Notes: generated by a model from the sequence alone, not told the origin. Positions 31,368 through 40,116 are shown, numbered from the stretch's first letter. The stretch is DNA of 64,000 nucleotides from Sulfitobacter pontiacus (GCF_040790665.1 NZ_CP160849.1:1240001-1304000), one strand, 5' to 3'. Program-made: numbers and translations.

Positions 31368-31396
31368 TTGAAACTGCGACTTTCGAGCCATATACG
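31368..31396 (+). promoter_or_regulatory. Candidate promoter for the Tat-exported L,D-transpeptidase gene
   Basis: TTGAAA (31368-31373), 17-base spacer, TATACG (31391-31396). A second A+T-rich TATTATACT lies just downstream. The gene start is at 31439. Confidence 0.5.
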
Positions 31397-31438
31397 ACAG
31401 TATTATACTAGGTTGTAACTACCTTCAGGAGACATCTG

Positions 31439-32044
31439 ATGTCTGATAAGAAATTTACCCTTTCGTCGCGCCGTGCTTTCCTTGCTGGCAGCGCCGCGAT
31501 GCTGGCAACGCCCGCGCTGGCGCAAAGCAGCGTCAACAGCGAAGCGACCACGGAGACGGAGCGTGATCTGACCGAGACCGTGCGTCGCAACACCTCCAGC
31601 TTCCGCACGCTGGATTGGCAGCCTTACTTCAGCGACACCAAGAACGGGGCGATTCTTGTCGATATCGACAGCCGCGCGGTGCATTACTGGTCCGAGGATC
31701 AGTCGATCTACAAACTATACCCCTCAAGCGTACCGCTGACCGAGGAACTGACCCGCCGTGGGCGTACCAGCGTGATCCAGAAGGTCGTCGGGCCCACATG
31801 GCGTCCGACCCCGTCGATGCTGGAACGCAACCCAGAGTGGCCAGCGGTGATCGGGCCGGGCCCTGACAACCCCTTGGGCACCCACGCGCTGTACCTGAGC
31901 TGGACGTACTACCGTATCCATGGCACGCATGACACACGCAAGATCGGGCGTCGTTCGTCGAATGGCTGCATTGGCCTGTACAATGAACATATTGCTGAAC
32001 TTTTTGGCATGGCGAACGTCGGCACCCAAGTGTTGCTTATTTGA
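31439..32044 (+). CDS. L,D-transpeptidase, predicted Tat substrate
   Basis: 201 residues. The leader LSSRRAFLAGSAAM has the twin-arginine pattern (S-R-R-x-F-L) and ends in ATPALAQSS, so the folded enzyme is exported by Tat. The YkuD active-site block IHGTHDTRKIGRRSSNGCIGL, with catalytic His and Cys, is complete; a short upstream NPLGTHALYLSW stretch is typical of the periplasmic family with ErfK/YbiS-like proteins. GGAGA lies upstream of the ATG. It would remodel peptidoglycan crosslinks or attach lipoproteins. Second enzyme of this type within 1.3 kb. Confidence 0.9.
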   Translation: MSDKKFTLSSRRAFLAGSAAMLATPALAQSSVNSEATTETERDLTETVRRNTSSFRTLDWQPYFSDTKNGAILVDIDSRAVHYWSEDQSIYKLYPSSVPLTEELTRRGRTSVIQKVVGPTWRPTPSMLERNPEWPAVIGPGPDNPLGTHALYLSWTYYRIHGTHDTRKIGRRSSNGCIGLYNEHIAELFGMANVGTQVLLI

Positions 32045-32184
32045 CAACTTTTTAGCGATTGTGGTGCTCAAAAGCTGAATCCGGGTTTGCAATTACCCGC
32101 TGATGCTGTTTAGAAAGTTTTACGAGGTAAGTCTTGGGCGCGTGCTATCACACTGTGAAGTACGCCTTTTCTGGAGGTTATGTT

Positions 32185-32367
32185 ATGAAGAAACTCGTTC
32201 TCGCCGCTGCTCTGACAGCTGCTGCATCGAATGCATTTGCTGGTTCGCTGGCAGAGCCAATCATCGAAGCACCCGTCATCGTTGAAGAGTCCACCTCTTC
32301 TTCCTCGGGCATCCTGATTCCTCTGCTGCTGCTGGCCGTTGTTGCTGCTGCAGTTGCTTCCGACTAA
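32185..32367 (+). CDS. Small secreted or membrane protein, 60 residues
   Basis: Starts at the ATG with a strong GGAGG site; a signal-like segment (MKKLVLAAALTAAASNAFAG) is followed by an acidic and valine-rich stretch, a Ser-run (STSSSSG) and a C-terminal hydrophobic helix (ILIPLLLLAVVAAAVASD). No known domain is recognised. It is monocistronic, with a textbook terminator right after it, the layout of a highly expressed small envelope protein. The upstream 140 bases hold no other gene. Confidence 0.8.
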   Translation: MKKLVLAAALTAAASNAFAGSLAEPIIEAPVIVEESTSSSSGILIPLLLLAVVAAAVASD

Positions 32368-32388
32368 TTCGGTCGAAGTTTCAGTTAG

Positions 32389-32419
32389 AAAAAGGCGGTG
32401 TTCTACACCGCCTTTTTTT
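32389..32419 (+). terminator. Strong intrinsic terminator after the 60-residue protein
   Basis: AAAAAGGCGGTG (32389-32400), loop TTCTA, CACCGCCTTTTT (32406-32417), with seven T in total. Perfect stem and U-tract. Confidence 0.93.
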
Positions 32420-32459
32420 ATGTCTGCCGTTTAGCGTCAGATGACAAGCAGACAAAAGA

Positions 32460-32485
32460 AAAGCGCCTGTAACGACAGGCGCTTT
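32460..32485. terminator. Terminator downstream of hemH
   Basis: AAAGCGCCTGT (32460-32470), AACG loop and ACAGGCGCTTT (32475-32485) form a perfect 11-bp stem; T-rich on the plus side and A-rich on the left, so it can serve minus-strand hemH. Confidence 0.85.
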
Positions 32486-32516
32486 CTTTGTTTTCAGGTC
32501 CGACCCGTGCGGGGGA

Positions 32517-33563
32517 TTAGTCGATCCAGCCTTGCAGGTTTTCCTCAATCACATTGGACAGCGCCTTGATGTGCAAGTCGTCGTCATTGAGGCAGGGGAT
32601 ATAGTGAAACTCCTCCCCGCCCGCGTGTTCAAAGCTTTCCTTGATCTCTTCGTTGATCTCTTCCAGCGTTTCGATGCAATCGGCTGAAAAGGCAGGGGCG
32701 CAGACCGCGATCTTTTTGTTACCGGCTTCGGCCTGCCGCGCGACCTCTTCCACGGTATAGGGCTGCAACCATTCTTCGGGGCCGAATTTCGACTGGAAGG
32801 TCGTCATGATCTGGGTGTCGTCCCACCCCAGCCGTTCCTTCAGCAGGCGCGTCGTTTTCTGGCATTGGCAGTGGTAGGGATCGCCCTCCATCAAATAGCG
32901 CAGCGGGACACCGTGATAGGAACACAGCAGCTTGTCGGGCTTTGTCTCCATCTTGGCGTATGCCTTCTCGATCGAGGTGGCGAGCGCTTCGATATAATCG
33001 GGGCGGTCGAAATAGGGTTCAACCGTGCGGGCGGCGGGCTGCCATTTCTCTTTGGCGAGCGCCGCGAAAAACGCGTCATTCGCGGTGGCAGAGGTGGCAC
33101 CGGCGTATTGCGGATACAGCGGGAAGAACAGGATCTTCTGGCAGCCCGCAGCGGTCATCGCCGCCACCTTGGATTGGGTCGACGGGTTGCCGTAGCGCAT
33201 GCAGTAATCGACCATGACTGCGTCACCATACCGCGCCTGCATCGCGTCTTTTATCTTCGCGGTTTGCTGTTTGGTGATGGTCATCAGCGGGCTTTCCCCG
33301 GCCTCGTGGTTCCAGATCGACTTATACGCGGCACCGCTGGTGAAGGGGCGTTTCGACAGGATCACCAGCTGAAGCAGCGGTTGCCATTTCCACGGGCTGT
33401 AGTCGATCACGCGGCGATCCGACAGAAATTCCGATAGATAACGGCGCATTGACCAGTAATCATAGTTGTCCGGCGTGCCGAGGTTCGCCAGCAGGATACC
33501 CACCTTGGGGGCGGGCACGGTGGGGTGGTCAGGTTGTGCATGGGCTGGGCGCTGCTGCGTCAT
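32517..33563 (-). CDS. hemH: Ferrochelatase
   Basis: Inserts ferrous iron into protoporphyrin IX, the last step of heme synthesis, at the inner membrane. Family blocks are VGILLANLGTPDNY, the RRYLSEFLSDRRVID block, VDYCMRYGNPS, LLCSYHGVPLRY with the catalytic histidine, YHCQCQKTTRLL, and the C-terminal CAPAFSADCIETLEEIN, where the conserved Glu pair lies. 348 residues. With hemW earlier in the window it is the second heme-related gene. Confidence 0.96.
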   Translation of the reverse strand: MTQQRPAHAQPDHPTVPAPKVGILLANLGTPDNYDYWSMRRYLSEFLSDRRVIDYSPWKWQPLLQLVILSKRPFTSGAAYKSIWNHEAGESPLMTITKQQTAKIKDAMQARYGDAVMVDYCMRYGNPSTQSKVAAMTAAGCQKILFFPLYPQYAGATSATANDAFFAALAKEKWQPAARTVEPYFDRPDYIEALATSIEKAYAKMETKPDKLLCSYHGVPLRYLMEGDPYHCQCQKTTRLLKERLGWDDTQIMTTFQSKFGPEEWLQPYTVEEVARQAEAGNKKIAVCAPAFSADCIETLEEINEEIKESFEHAGGEEFHYIPCLNDDDLHIKALSNVIEENLQGWID

Positions 33564-33615
33564 CTGGCATTCCTTTTCTGCGTTTAGCGCTGAGATAAAC
33601 GGTTATGGTCGCGCG

Positions 33616-34434
33616 TCAATCGCGCAGCGGCGTTTCCGCCGTGGCCAGCGCATCGGCCAAGCGCTGCTGCGCAGAGCCGGGTCGCAGGGGTTTGGGCTGG
33701 CTGTCCGCCGGTGCCCAGCCCGCCAGAAAGACCAGTTCAAAGCTTGCTTTGATGCGCCCCTCTGGCGCGGCGTAGTGGTCGCGGTAAAGCTGCCCCGCCG
33801 CGTCAAAGATCGCGCGGCCACTGGGGCGGCGCAGGCGGCTGGTCAGGGCGTTGGCCTCTCCCATGGCGCGCAGGTCGCGCATCAGGTGCCAGATATCGCT
33901 GTATTCGGTCGTCAGCGTCACGGAATCCGCCACCGGCAGCGCAAGCCCCGCCCGTTGCAGCAGCCCGCCGATATCGCGCAACTCGGCCATAGGGGCGATC
34001 CGCGGCGACAGCCCGCCGGTGATCGACGCCTCGGCCTGACCCAGACAGGCGCGCAGCTCGTGCAGGGTCTGCCCGCCGAAACCAACGCTTAAAAACAGCC
34101 CGTCGGGTTGCAGGGCACGGCGTGACTGGATGATCTGACCGACGGGATCATTCGCCCAATGCATCCCCATCGCATGGACCACCAGATCATGCGCGCCCTG
34201 GGTCAGCGCAAGCGTATCGGTGTCCTCCACCAGCGTCGCGGAGGGGTGCAGCGCGCCCCAGACCTGCGGGAAGCCGGTGACAATCGCTGCGGACGTAAAG
34301 GTTCTGTTAACCAGCGACAGCCGATCATCGACCTCTTCAAGCGCGGCGCGGTGCAGGAACAGGGCGTCATCGGTGGCGCGGCGGCGGTTGCGGGTCAGCG
34401 CCGCGCGATCGGTCAGGGTGTGTGAAGCGTTCAT
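33616..34434 (-). CDS. BioC/NDUFAF5-like methyltransferase-fold protein
   Basis: 272 residues. Recognisable family blocks are LVVHAMGMHWANDPVGQIIQ, RRALQPDGLFL and the C-terminal FELVFLAGWAP. Members include BioC and the mitochondrial complex I factor NDUFAF5. The usual SAM motif I (acidic-x-Gly-x-Gly) is not seen where expected, around VNRTFTSAAIVTGF, so cofactor binding may be altered or the activity may be hydroxylation as in NDUFAF5. It is divergent from comF with 17 bases between. Confidence 0.75.
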   Translation of the reverse strand: MNASHTLTDRAALTRNRRRATDDALFLHRAALEEVDDRLSLVNRTFTSAAIVTGFPQVWGALHPSATLVEDTDTLALTQGAHDLVVHAMGMHWANDPVGQIIQSRRALQPDGLFLSVGFGGQTLHELRACLGQAEASITGGLSPRIAPMAELRDIGGLLQRAGLALPVADSVTLTTEYSDIWHLMRDLRAMGEANALTSRLRRPSGRAIFDAAGQLYRDHYAAPEGRIKASFELVFLAGWAPADSQPKPLRPGSAQQRLADALATAETPLRD

Positions 34435-34451
34435 GAAAGGATAATAAGATC

Positions 34452-35180
34452 ATGCGAGACCAGTTACAAACCGCTGTTGCGCTGATTTATCCGCCGTCCT
34501 GTCTGGCGTGCGGGGCGTGGGTGGCTGCACATGGGGGGCTGTGCGGCCCGTGCTGGCGCGACACGGGGTTCATTGAAGGTGTGGTCTGCGAGACCTGCGG
34601 TATTCCCTTGCTGGGCGATGTGTCCGAGATAGACGTGCGCTGCGACGCGTGCCTTGCCGCGCCGCCGCCGTGGGACCACGGGCGCGCAGCCCTTTTGTAC
34701 CGAGATACCGGCCGCCGACTGGTGCTGGCGCTGAAACACGGCGACCGTCAGGACATCGCCAAACCCGCAGGGCACTGGATGGCGCGGGTGATCGCGCCCT
34801 TCGTCACGCCTGAAACTTTGGTGGTGCCTGTGCCGCTGCATTACGCGCGGCTGTGGAAGCGGCGGTTCAACCAATCGGCCTTGCTGGCCCGTGCGCTTGC
34901 ACGCGAACACAAGCTTGGGTGGTGCCCCGACGCGCTGCGCCGGACCCGACGCACCGCCGCGCTAGAGGGGAAGGGACGTCGCGAACGCTTCGCCCATCTG
35001 GATGGCGCGATCACCGCCCATCCCTGCCGCGCCGACCTGCTGCGTGACCGTCCGGTGCTGCTGGTGGATGACGTGATGACATCGGGCGCGACATTACATG
35101 CGTCGGCGCGGGCCTGTCTGGACGCACGCGCAGGGCCAATCTGCGTTGTGACACTGGCAAGAGTGGCAAAAGATACTTAA
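34452..35180 (+). CDS. comF: ComF family phosphoribosyltransferase-like protein
   Basis: 242 residues. N-terminal zinc-finger cysteines (CLACGAW, CGPCW, CETCG, CDACL) are followed by a PRTase fold with PVPLHYARLWKRRFNQSALLA and the PRPP loop VLLVDDVMTSGATL. ComF helps single-stranded DNA processing in natural transformation; in Rhodobacter capsulatus such DNA-uptake proteins are needed for receiving gene-transfer-agent DNA (established for com genes there). The gene precedes grxC by 36 bases. Confidence 0.9.
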   Translation: MRDQLQTAVALIYPPSCLACGAWVAAHGGLCGPCWRDTGFIEGVVCETCGIPLLGDVSEIDVRCDACLAAPPPWDHGRAALLYRDTGRRLVLALKHGDRQDIAKPAGHWMARVIAPFVTPETLVVPVPLHYARLWKRRFNQSALLARALAREHKLGWCPDALRRTRRTAALEGKGRRERFAHLDGAITAHPCRADLLRDRPVLLVDDVMTSGATLHASARACLDARAGPICVVTLARVAKDT

Positions 35181-35216
35181 GTCTTGATCCAACCCATTTG
35201 TTGAAAGGACATCAAC

Positions 35217-35474
35217 ATGCAACCTGTTGAGATCTATACCTCCCCGCTGTGCGGCTTTTGCCATGCCGCCAAACGTCTGCTGAATGAAAAAGGCGTGAGC
35301 TTTGCCGAGGTCGACGTGCTTGCCCAGCCAGAGCGTAAGTCCGAGATGATCGAACGTGCCAATGGCGGGCGCACTGTGCCGCAGATCTTTATCGGCGACA
35401 CCCATGTCGGCGGCTGTGATGACCTTTACGCGCTTGAGCGTGCGGGCAAGCTGGACGCTTTGTTGGCCTCCTGA
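35217..35474 (+). CDS. grxC: Glutaredoxin 3
   Basis: 85 residues with the dithiol active site C12-G-F-C15 and the glutathione-binding TVPQIFIG and GGCDDLYAL blocks, a standard class I glutaredoxin. AAAGGA precedes the ATG. The stop codon overlaps the Nit-type hydrolase start (TGATG), implying coupling. Confidence 0.95.
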   Translation: MQPVEIYTSPLCGFCHAAKRLLNEKGVSFAEVDVLAQPERKSEMIERANGGRTVPQIFIGDTHVGGCDDLYALERAGKLDALLAS

Positions 35475-36304
35475 TGCAGGCGGCGCTGATCCAGCTGAAC
35501 GTCAGCGATACACCGGCCCGCAATCTGGCGGGCACGGTAGAGATGGTGCGCGATGCCGCGGCGCAGGGGGCGGCGTTTGTCCTCACGCCAGAGGTCACCA
35601 ACTGCGTCTCGACCAGCCGCGACCACCAGCGCAGCGTGTTGCAGCACGAAGACGATGACATCACCCTCGCCGCCTTGCGGGATGTGGCGCGAGAGGCGGG
35701 CATCTGGCTGCTGATCGGGTCGCTTGGGCTGAAAACGCGGGATGCGGACGGGCGCTTTGCCAACCGGTCGTTCCTGATTGATCCGCAGGGGCAGATCAAA
35801 GCCCGCTACGACAAGATCCATATGTTCGACGTGGATATCGACGCGGGCGAAAGCTACCGCGAATCGGCGGGCTACCGCCCCGGCGATCAGGCGGTTGTGG
35901 CGCAGACGCCTTTCGCCAAAATCGGGATGAGCATCTGCTATGACATGCGTTTTCCCAAGCTCTATCAGGCGCTGGCGGATGCGGGGGCGACGATCCTGAC
36001 CATGCCCGCCGCGTTTTCGCCCGTGACCGGAGCCGCGCATTGGCACATGCTGCTGCGGGCCCGTGCGATCGAGACAGGGTGTTTCGTGTTAGCCCCCGCG
36101 CAGACCGGCACCCATGCCAGCGACAGCCACAAGACCCGCGACACCTACGGCCATTCGCTGGTTGTTGCCCCGTGGGGCGAGGTGCTGCTGGATGCGGGCA
36201 CCGCGCCGGGCATTTATCCGTTCACGCTGGACATGGCGCGTGTACAAGAGGCACGTACCCGCGTACCCAGTCTTGCCAACCGGCGGGATTTCAAGGCACC
36301 TTAG
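35474..36304 (+). CDS. Carbon-nitrogen hydrolase, Nit1-like (probable deaminated glutathione amidase)
   Basis: 276-residue nitrilase-superfamily amidase. The catalytic triad is E40 (LTPEVTN), K114 (RYDKIHMFDVD) and C155 (SICYDMRFPKLY); the last block matches the Nit1 branch. Nit1/YbeM repair enzymes hydrolyse deaminated glutathione, and coupling to glutaredoxin by TGATG supports a glutathione role. Other amidase substrates are possible. Confidence 0.85.
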   Translation: MQAALIQLNVSDTPARNLAGTVEMVRDAAAQGAAFVLTPEVTNCVSTSRDHQRSVLQHEDDDITLAALRDVAREAGIWLLIGSLGLKTRDADGRFANRSFLIDPQGQIKARYDKIHMFDVDIDAGESYRESAGYRPGDQAVVAQTPFAKIGMSICYDMRFPKLYQALADAGATILTMPAAFSPVTGAAHWHMLLRARAIETGCFVLAPAQTGTHASDSHKTRDTYGHSLVVAPWGEVLLDAGTAPGIYPFTLDMARVQEARTRVPSLANRRDFKAP

Positions 36305-36313
36305 TAACGGCTT

Positions 36314-36751
36314 ATGACGGAAAATCGAAACTCACTTGCGATCACGTTGATCAGCGAATTGCTGTCGGCTGATCAACGGATGCGCAACCGGCTGACCCGG
36401 GCGCTGCCCAAAGGCATGGAGATTTCGCATTTTTCGGTGCTGAACAATCTGGCCTGGCATGACGGCGAAAAGACCCCCGCGCAGCTGGCCGAGACGTTCA
36501 ATGTCACCCGTGGCGCGATGACGAACACGCTGAATAAACTGGTCTGGGCGGGCTATGTTCATATCCGCCCCGATTGGGACGATGCGCGGCGCAAGATGGT
36601 GGCGATCAGCCCCGCAGGCCGCAATGCGCGGGATCATGCGATCCGGCAAATCTCGCCGTTGATCAATGATGTGGCCGATGATCTGGGCGAGGCGCAGGTG
36701 CGTGCCACGCTCGATACCCTGCGCGCCCTGCGGCGCCAGCTGGAAGGCTGA
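36314..36751 (+). CDS. MarR-family transcription regulator
   Basis: 145 residues with the MarR winged helix: TPAQLAETFNVTRGAMTNTLNKLVWAGYV and the wing DWDDARRKMVAISPAG. The D-x-R(R/K) wing is typical. It follows the nitrilase by nine bases and is convergent with ubiG, so it may regulate the grxC-nit unit or act elsewhere. No ligand is suggested by the sequence. Confidence 0.9.
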   Translation: MTENRNSLAITLISELLSADQRMRNRLTRALPKGMEISHFSVLNNLAWHDGEKTPAQLAETFNVTRGAMTNTLNKLVWAGYVHIRPDWDDARRKMVAISPAGRNARDHAIRQISPLINDVADDLGEAQVRATLDTLRALRRQLEG

Positions 36752-36763
36752 CGCCGGTTTGGG

Positions 36764-37510
36764 TCACTCTGGCTTCAGGCTGGCGGTGACATAGTTCACG
36801 CTCAGGTCACGATCGGACAGACGCCACGACCATGTGATCGGGTTAAACACGAAGCCTTTGCGATCCACCGCCGTCAGGCCCGCCTTGTGCAGCAGGTCAA
36901 AGAGTTCATCCGGCGTGATGAATTTCGACCATTCATGGGTGCCCTTGGGCAGCCAGCGCATCACGTGCTCTGCCCCGACAATCGCCATCATAAAAGACTT
37001 GGGGTTGCGGTTCAGCGTCGAACAGATGTGCAGCCCGCCGGGTTTCAGCAGGGTGCGGCAGGCGATCAGATAATCGATGGGAGAGGCGACATGTTCGACC
37101 ACCTCCATGTTCAGCACCACGTCGAATTGTTCCCCCGCTTCGGCGAGCGCCTCGGCTGTGGTGTGACGATAGTCGATGTCGAGCCCCGATTGCTGCGCAT
37201 GGACCTGCGCGACGGGGATGTTGCCTGCTGCGGCATCGGCACCGACCACGGTCGCACCCAACCGCGCCATCGGTTCCGACAGCAGCCCGCCGCCGCAGCC
37301 GATGTCCAGAATCCGCAGCCCGCGAAACGGTTCGGGCGATTTCAGGTCACGGTCGAACTCTCCGGCGATTTGGGAGGTGATGTAATCGAGCCGGCAGGGG
37401 TTGAGCATATGCAGCGGCTTGAACTTGCCGTTCTCGTCCCACCATTCGGCGGCCATGGCCTGAAACTTTTCGATCTCGGCGGGGTCAACAGTGCTTTGAG
37501 GCGCTTGCAT
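36764..37510 (-). CDS. ubiG: UbiG, ubiquinone biosynthesis O-methyltransferase
   Basis: SAM enzyme doing both O-methylations of ubiquinone synthesis. The N-terminal block [34 protein letters not shown] motif [19 protein letters not shown] and [11 protein letters not shown] are family signatures. Start taken as ATG 37510 (248 residues) with AGAGA upstream; an ATG ten codons further upstream is possible. Divergent from the peptidase gene. Confidence 0.95.
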   Translation of the reverse strand: MQAPQSTVDPAEIEKFQAMAAEWWDENGKFKPLHMLNPCRLDYITSQIAGEFDRDLKSPEPFRGLRILDIGCGGGLLSEPMARLGATVVGADAAAGNIPVAQVHAQQSGLDIDYRHTTAEALAEAGEQFDVVLNMEVVEHVASPIDYLIACRTLLKPGGLHICSTLNRNPKSFMMAIVGAEHVMRWLPKGTHEWSKFITPDELFDLLHKAGLTAVDRKGFVFNPITWSWRLSDRDLSVNYVTASLKPE

Positions 37511-37558
37511 TCTGATCTCTCTGTGCTCTTTTGGGTCCAATGACTATATAGGGCTGTA

Positions 37559-38530
37559 ATGGACAAAATCCCGGACCAAAAGCGCGCAGTGCAATATCTT
37601 CACCCGCCGATCGACCCGTTCGATCAGCGGATGATGGATGTGGGCGATGGTCATTCGATCTATGTCGAACAATGCGGCAACCCCGATGGCATTCCCGTCG
37701 TGGTCCTGCATGGCGGCCCCGGCGGCGGGTGCAGCCCGTCGATGCGGCGCTATTTCGATCCGGCAAAATATCACGTGATCCTGTTTGACCAGCGCGGGTG
37801 CGGGCGGTCCAAGCCATTTGCCTCGGTCATCAATAACACCACATGGGATCTGGTCGCGGATATCGAACGCATCCGCAAAGCGCTTGGCATCGAGAAATGG
37901 ATCGCTTTTGGTGGCAGCTGGGGCGCGACGCTGGCGTTGATCTATGCCGAAACCCACCCCGAGAGGGTGCGCAACATCATCCTGCGCGGCGTTTTCATGA
38001 TGACGCAGGCGGAGCTTGACTGGTTCTATGGCGGCGGCGCGGGCAAGTTTTGGCCCGATCTTTGGGCGCGGTTTACCGGCCTGATCCCCGAAGCCGAGCA
38101 CGGCGATCTGATCGCGGCCTACCACCGCCGGCTGTTCTGTGGCGACCGCATGACCGAGGTGAAATACGGCAAGGCCTGGGCCGCGTGGGAAAACGCGCTG
38201 GCCTCGATCCATGCGTCGGGCGGGTCGTATGAGGGCCCGGGGGAATATTCGCGCACCTTCGCCCGGCTTGAGAATCACTATTTCACCAATGCCGGATTTC
38301 TTGAGTTTGATGGCCAGATCCTTGCGCATGTGGACCGCATTGCCCATATCCCCGGCGTGATTGTGCAAGGCCGCTACGATATGATTTGCCCCCCTTCAAG
38401 CGCGTATGAACTGGCGCAGGCTTGGCCCAACGCCGAGCTGAAGATGGTGCGCAATGCCGGTCACGCGCTGTCTGAACCCGGCATCAGCGCCGAACTGGTG
38501 CGCACGATGGACAGGATTGCCGCGCAATGA
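37559..38530 (+). CDS. pip: Proline iminopeptidase
   Basis: Alpha/beta hydrolase of peptidase family S33 releasing N-terminal proline. HGGPGGGCSPSMRRYFDP is the oxyanion-hole block, DQRGCGRSKP is the family motif, and the nucleophile is S120 in GGSWGATLAL. The acid and histidine are likely in VQGRYDMICPP and NAGHALSEP. 323 residues is normal. Its end overlaps the following gene by four bases. Confidence 0.94.
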   Translation: MDKIPDQKRAVQYLHPPIDPFDQRMMDVGDGHSIYVEQCGNPDGIPVVVLHGGPGGGCSPSMRRYFDPAKYHVILFDQRGCGRSKPFASVINNTTWDLVADIERIRKALGIEKWIAFGGSWGATLALIYAETHPERVRNIILRGVFMMTQAELDWFYGGGAGKFWPDLWARFTGLIPEAEHGDLIAAYHRRLFCGDRMTEVKYGKAWAAWENALASIHASGGSYEGPGEYSRTFARLENHYFTNAGFLEFDGQILAHVDRIAHIPGVIVQGRYDMICPPSSAYELAQAWPNAELKMVRNAGHALSEPGISAELVRTMDRIAAQ

Positions 38531-39375
38531 CCCGCTCTTTGATGGATCGCCGTGCTTTATTTGCTTCGGGTGCTGCGGCGGCCTTGCTGGCGGCGACAGG
38601 TGTGTCGGCGGCATCCATGCCCAAAGCGGGCGGGCGGTTGCGGATGGCGCTGTCGGGGGCGGCGCGCAGCGATAATTGGGGGCAGGGCGATGGCCTGTTC
38701 ATGCAGGTGGCGCGGCAGGGGCTGATCTTTGATACGCTGACAGAAATCGCCGCTGACGGCACCCTGCGCGGAGAGCTGGCAACAGCCTGGCAGGGCAGCG
38801 CCGACGGACGCGTCTGGCTGGTCGATCTGCGCAAGGATGTGCTGTTTCACGATCAACGTCCCATGACCGCGCGCGATGTTGTCGCGTCCCTCGCGCTGGA
38901 CGGTGTGGTAGAGGCGACGGGCCCCCATCAGCTGCGCATCACGATGGATGCGCCCGCGATGGACTTGCCCTTTACGCTGGCGGACCCGCGTCATGTGATC
39001 CGCGCCGCCCACGCGATGGACGACGGCATCGGCACCGGCCTGTACCGTCTGCGACGATTTACGCCGGGTCAGCAGGTTTTGGCCGAACGTGTGGCAGATC
39101 ACTACAAAGGGCGCAGCGCCGGCTGGTTCGATACGGTTGAACTGGTGTCCATTCCCGCGCAGCAGGTTCGTGCGCAGGCGATGGCTGAATATCTGGTCGA
39201 AGCGGCAGACCTGAATGATGGCGAAGCCCTTCAATCCTATGATGATATTGCCTTGCTGCCCCATGCACGCGGGGTGACCCATGCGGTGTCACGCAGCATC
39301 GCCATGCCCCTGCGCACCGGCCAGCATCGCCCGCTGGACAACCTGCGCGCCGCCGAACGCTGGTGGCTGGCCTAA
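38527..39375 (+). CDS. Short ABC-transporter substrate-binding protein (SBP_bac_5-like)
   Basis: 282 residues where dipeptide/oligopeptide-binding proteins usually have 500 or more. The leader MDRRALFASGAAAALLAATG resembles a Tat signal. The body has the family N-lobe (QGLIFDTLTEIAADGTLRGELATAW, WLVDLRKDVLFHDQRPMTARDVVAS) then jumps to a short end LDNLRAAERWWLA. The middle, second lobe appears absent. No permease or ATPase gene is adjacent, so it is an orphan. It may be a single-lobe binding protein or a decayed remnant; the frame is open and codon use looks normal. Confidence 0.72.
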   Translation: MTRSLMDRRALFASGAAAALLAATGVSAASMPKAGGRLRMALSGAARSDNWGQGDGLFMQVARQGLIFDTLTEIAADGTLRGELATAWQGSADGRVWLVDLRKDVLFHDQRPMTARDVVASLALDGVVEATGPHQLRITMDAPAMDLPFTLADPRHVIRAAHAMDDGIGTGLYRLRRFTPGQQVLAERVADHYKGRSAGWFDTVELVSIPAQQVRAQAMAEYLVEAADLNDGEALQSYDDIALLPHARGVTHAVSRSIAMPLRTGQHRPLDNLRAAERWWLA

Positions 39376-39395
39376 GCCGGGCAGGCACACGGGGC

Positions 39396-39424
39396 TTGCA
39401 GTTTCACATATACGGGCGTATATG
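39396..39424 (+). promoter_or_regulatory. Promoter of the rimP-nusA-infB operon with overlapping palindrome
   Basis: TTGCAG (39396-39401), 17-base spacer, TATATG (39419-39424). The perfect inverted repeat CATATACG (39407-39414) / CGTATATG (39417-39424) with two bases between covers the -10 region, so it looks like an operator for an unidentified regulator. Confidence 0.65.
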
Positions 39425-39479
39425 ACGTCTCAACAGCGGCGCATCGGGGTCCACACCTGAGGCTCCACCGATCTTGAAC

Positions 39480-39502
39480 ACGGGCCGCGCGCCCGTTTTT
39501 TT
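39480..39502 (+). terminator. Leader terminator or attenuator upstream of rimP
   Basis: ACGGGC (39480-39485), loop CGCGC, GCCCGT (39491-39496) and a run of seven T to 39502. It lies about 50 bases past the expected transcription start and 35 bases before the rimP ATG, so it would stop transcription ahead of the operon unless read through. An upstream ATCGG/CCGAT pair (39443-39472) may form a competing structure. Confidence 0.75.
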
Positions 39503-39537
39503 GTGCCTGCTCGAAACTGCAGGATGATAGTGAGATT

Positions 39538-40116
39538 ATGAACAACGACCTGATTGCAAAAGCAGCCATTGATCGCCGCATGGCCGAGATCATCACACCG
39601 GTGATCGAGGATATGGGGTTTGAACTGGTGCGCGTTCGCCTGATGTCGGGCAAGTCGACGACGTTGCAGGTGATGGCAGACCGTCCCGATGGCGGTATCG
39701 AGGTGGACGAGCTGGCCCTGATCAGCCAATCCATCAGCGCTGTCATGGATGTCGAGGATCCGATCCTTGATGAATACACCCTTGAAGTGTCGAGCCCCGG
39801 CATCGACCGCCCGCTGACGCGGCTCAAGGATTTCGAGATGTTTGAGGGCTATGAGGCCAAGATCGAAACCGGCGAACTGATCGACGGCCGCCGCCGCTTT
39901 AAGGGCGAGCTGGCAGGCGTCGAGGATGACGAGGTGCTGATCAACGTCGAGGAAGGCACCATCGGGCTCAAGTTCGATTGGCTGACCGACGCCAAACTGG
40001 TTCTGACCGACGATCTGATCAAAGAAATGCTGCGCCAGCGCAAAGCGTCCGGTGCGATTGACGAAACCAAATTCGATGACATCGAGACCGAAGGGTCCAC
40101 CGAGGGAGACGACTAA
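39538..40116 (+). CDS. rimP: RimP ribosome maturation factor
   Basis: Needed for 30S subunit assembly. 192 residues; blocks include [34 protein letters not shown] and the SH3-like C-terminal part ([21 protein letters not shown]). The acidic C-terminal tail runs directly into nusA, whose ATG starts one base after the stop codon. First gene of the conserved rimP-nusA-ylxR-infB operon. Confidence 0.95.
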   Translation: MNNDLIAKAAIDRRMAEIITPVIEDMGFELVRVRLMSGKSTTLQVMADRPDGGIEVDELALISQSISAVMDVEDPILDEYTLEVSSPGIDRPLTRLKDFEMFEGYEAKIETGELIDGRRRFKGELAGVEDDEVLINVEEGTIGLKFDWLTDAKLVLTDDLIKEMLRQRKASGAIDETKFDDIETEGSTEGDD

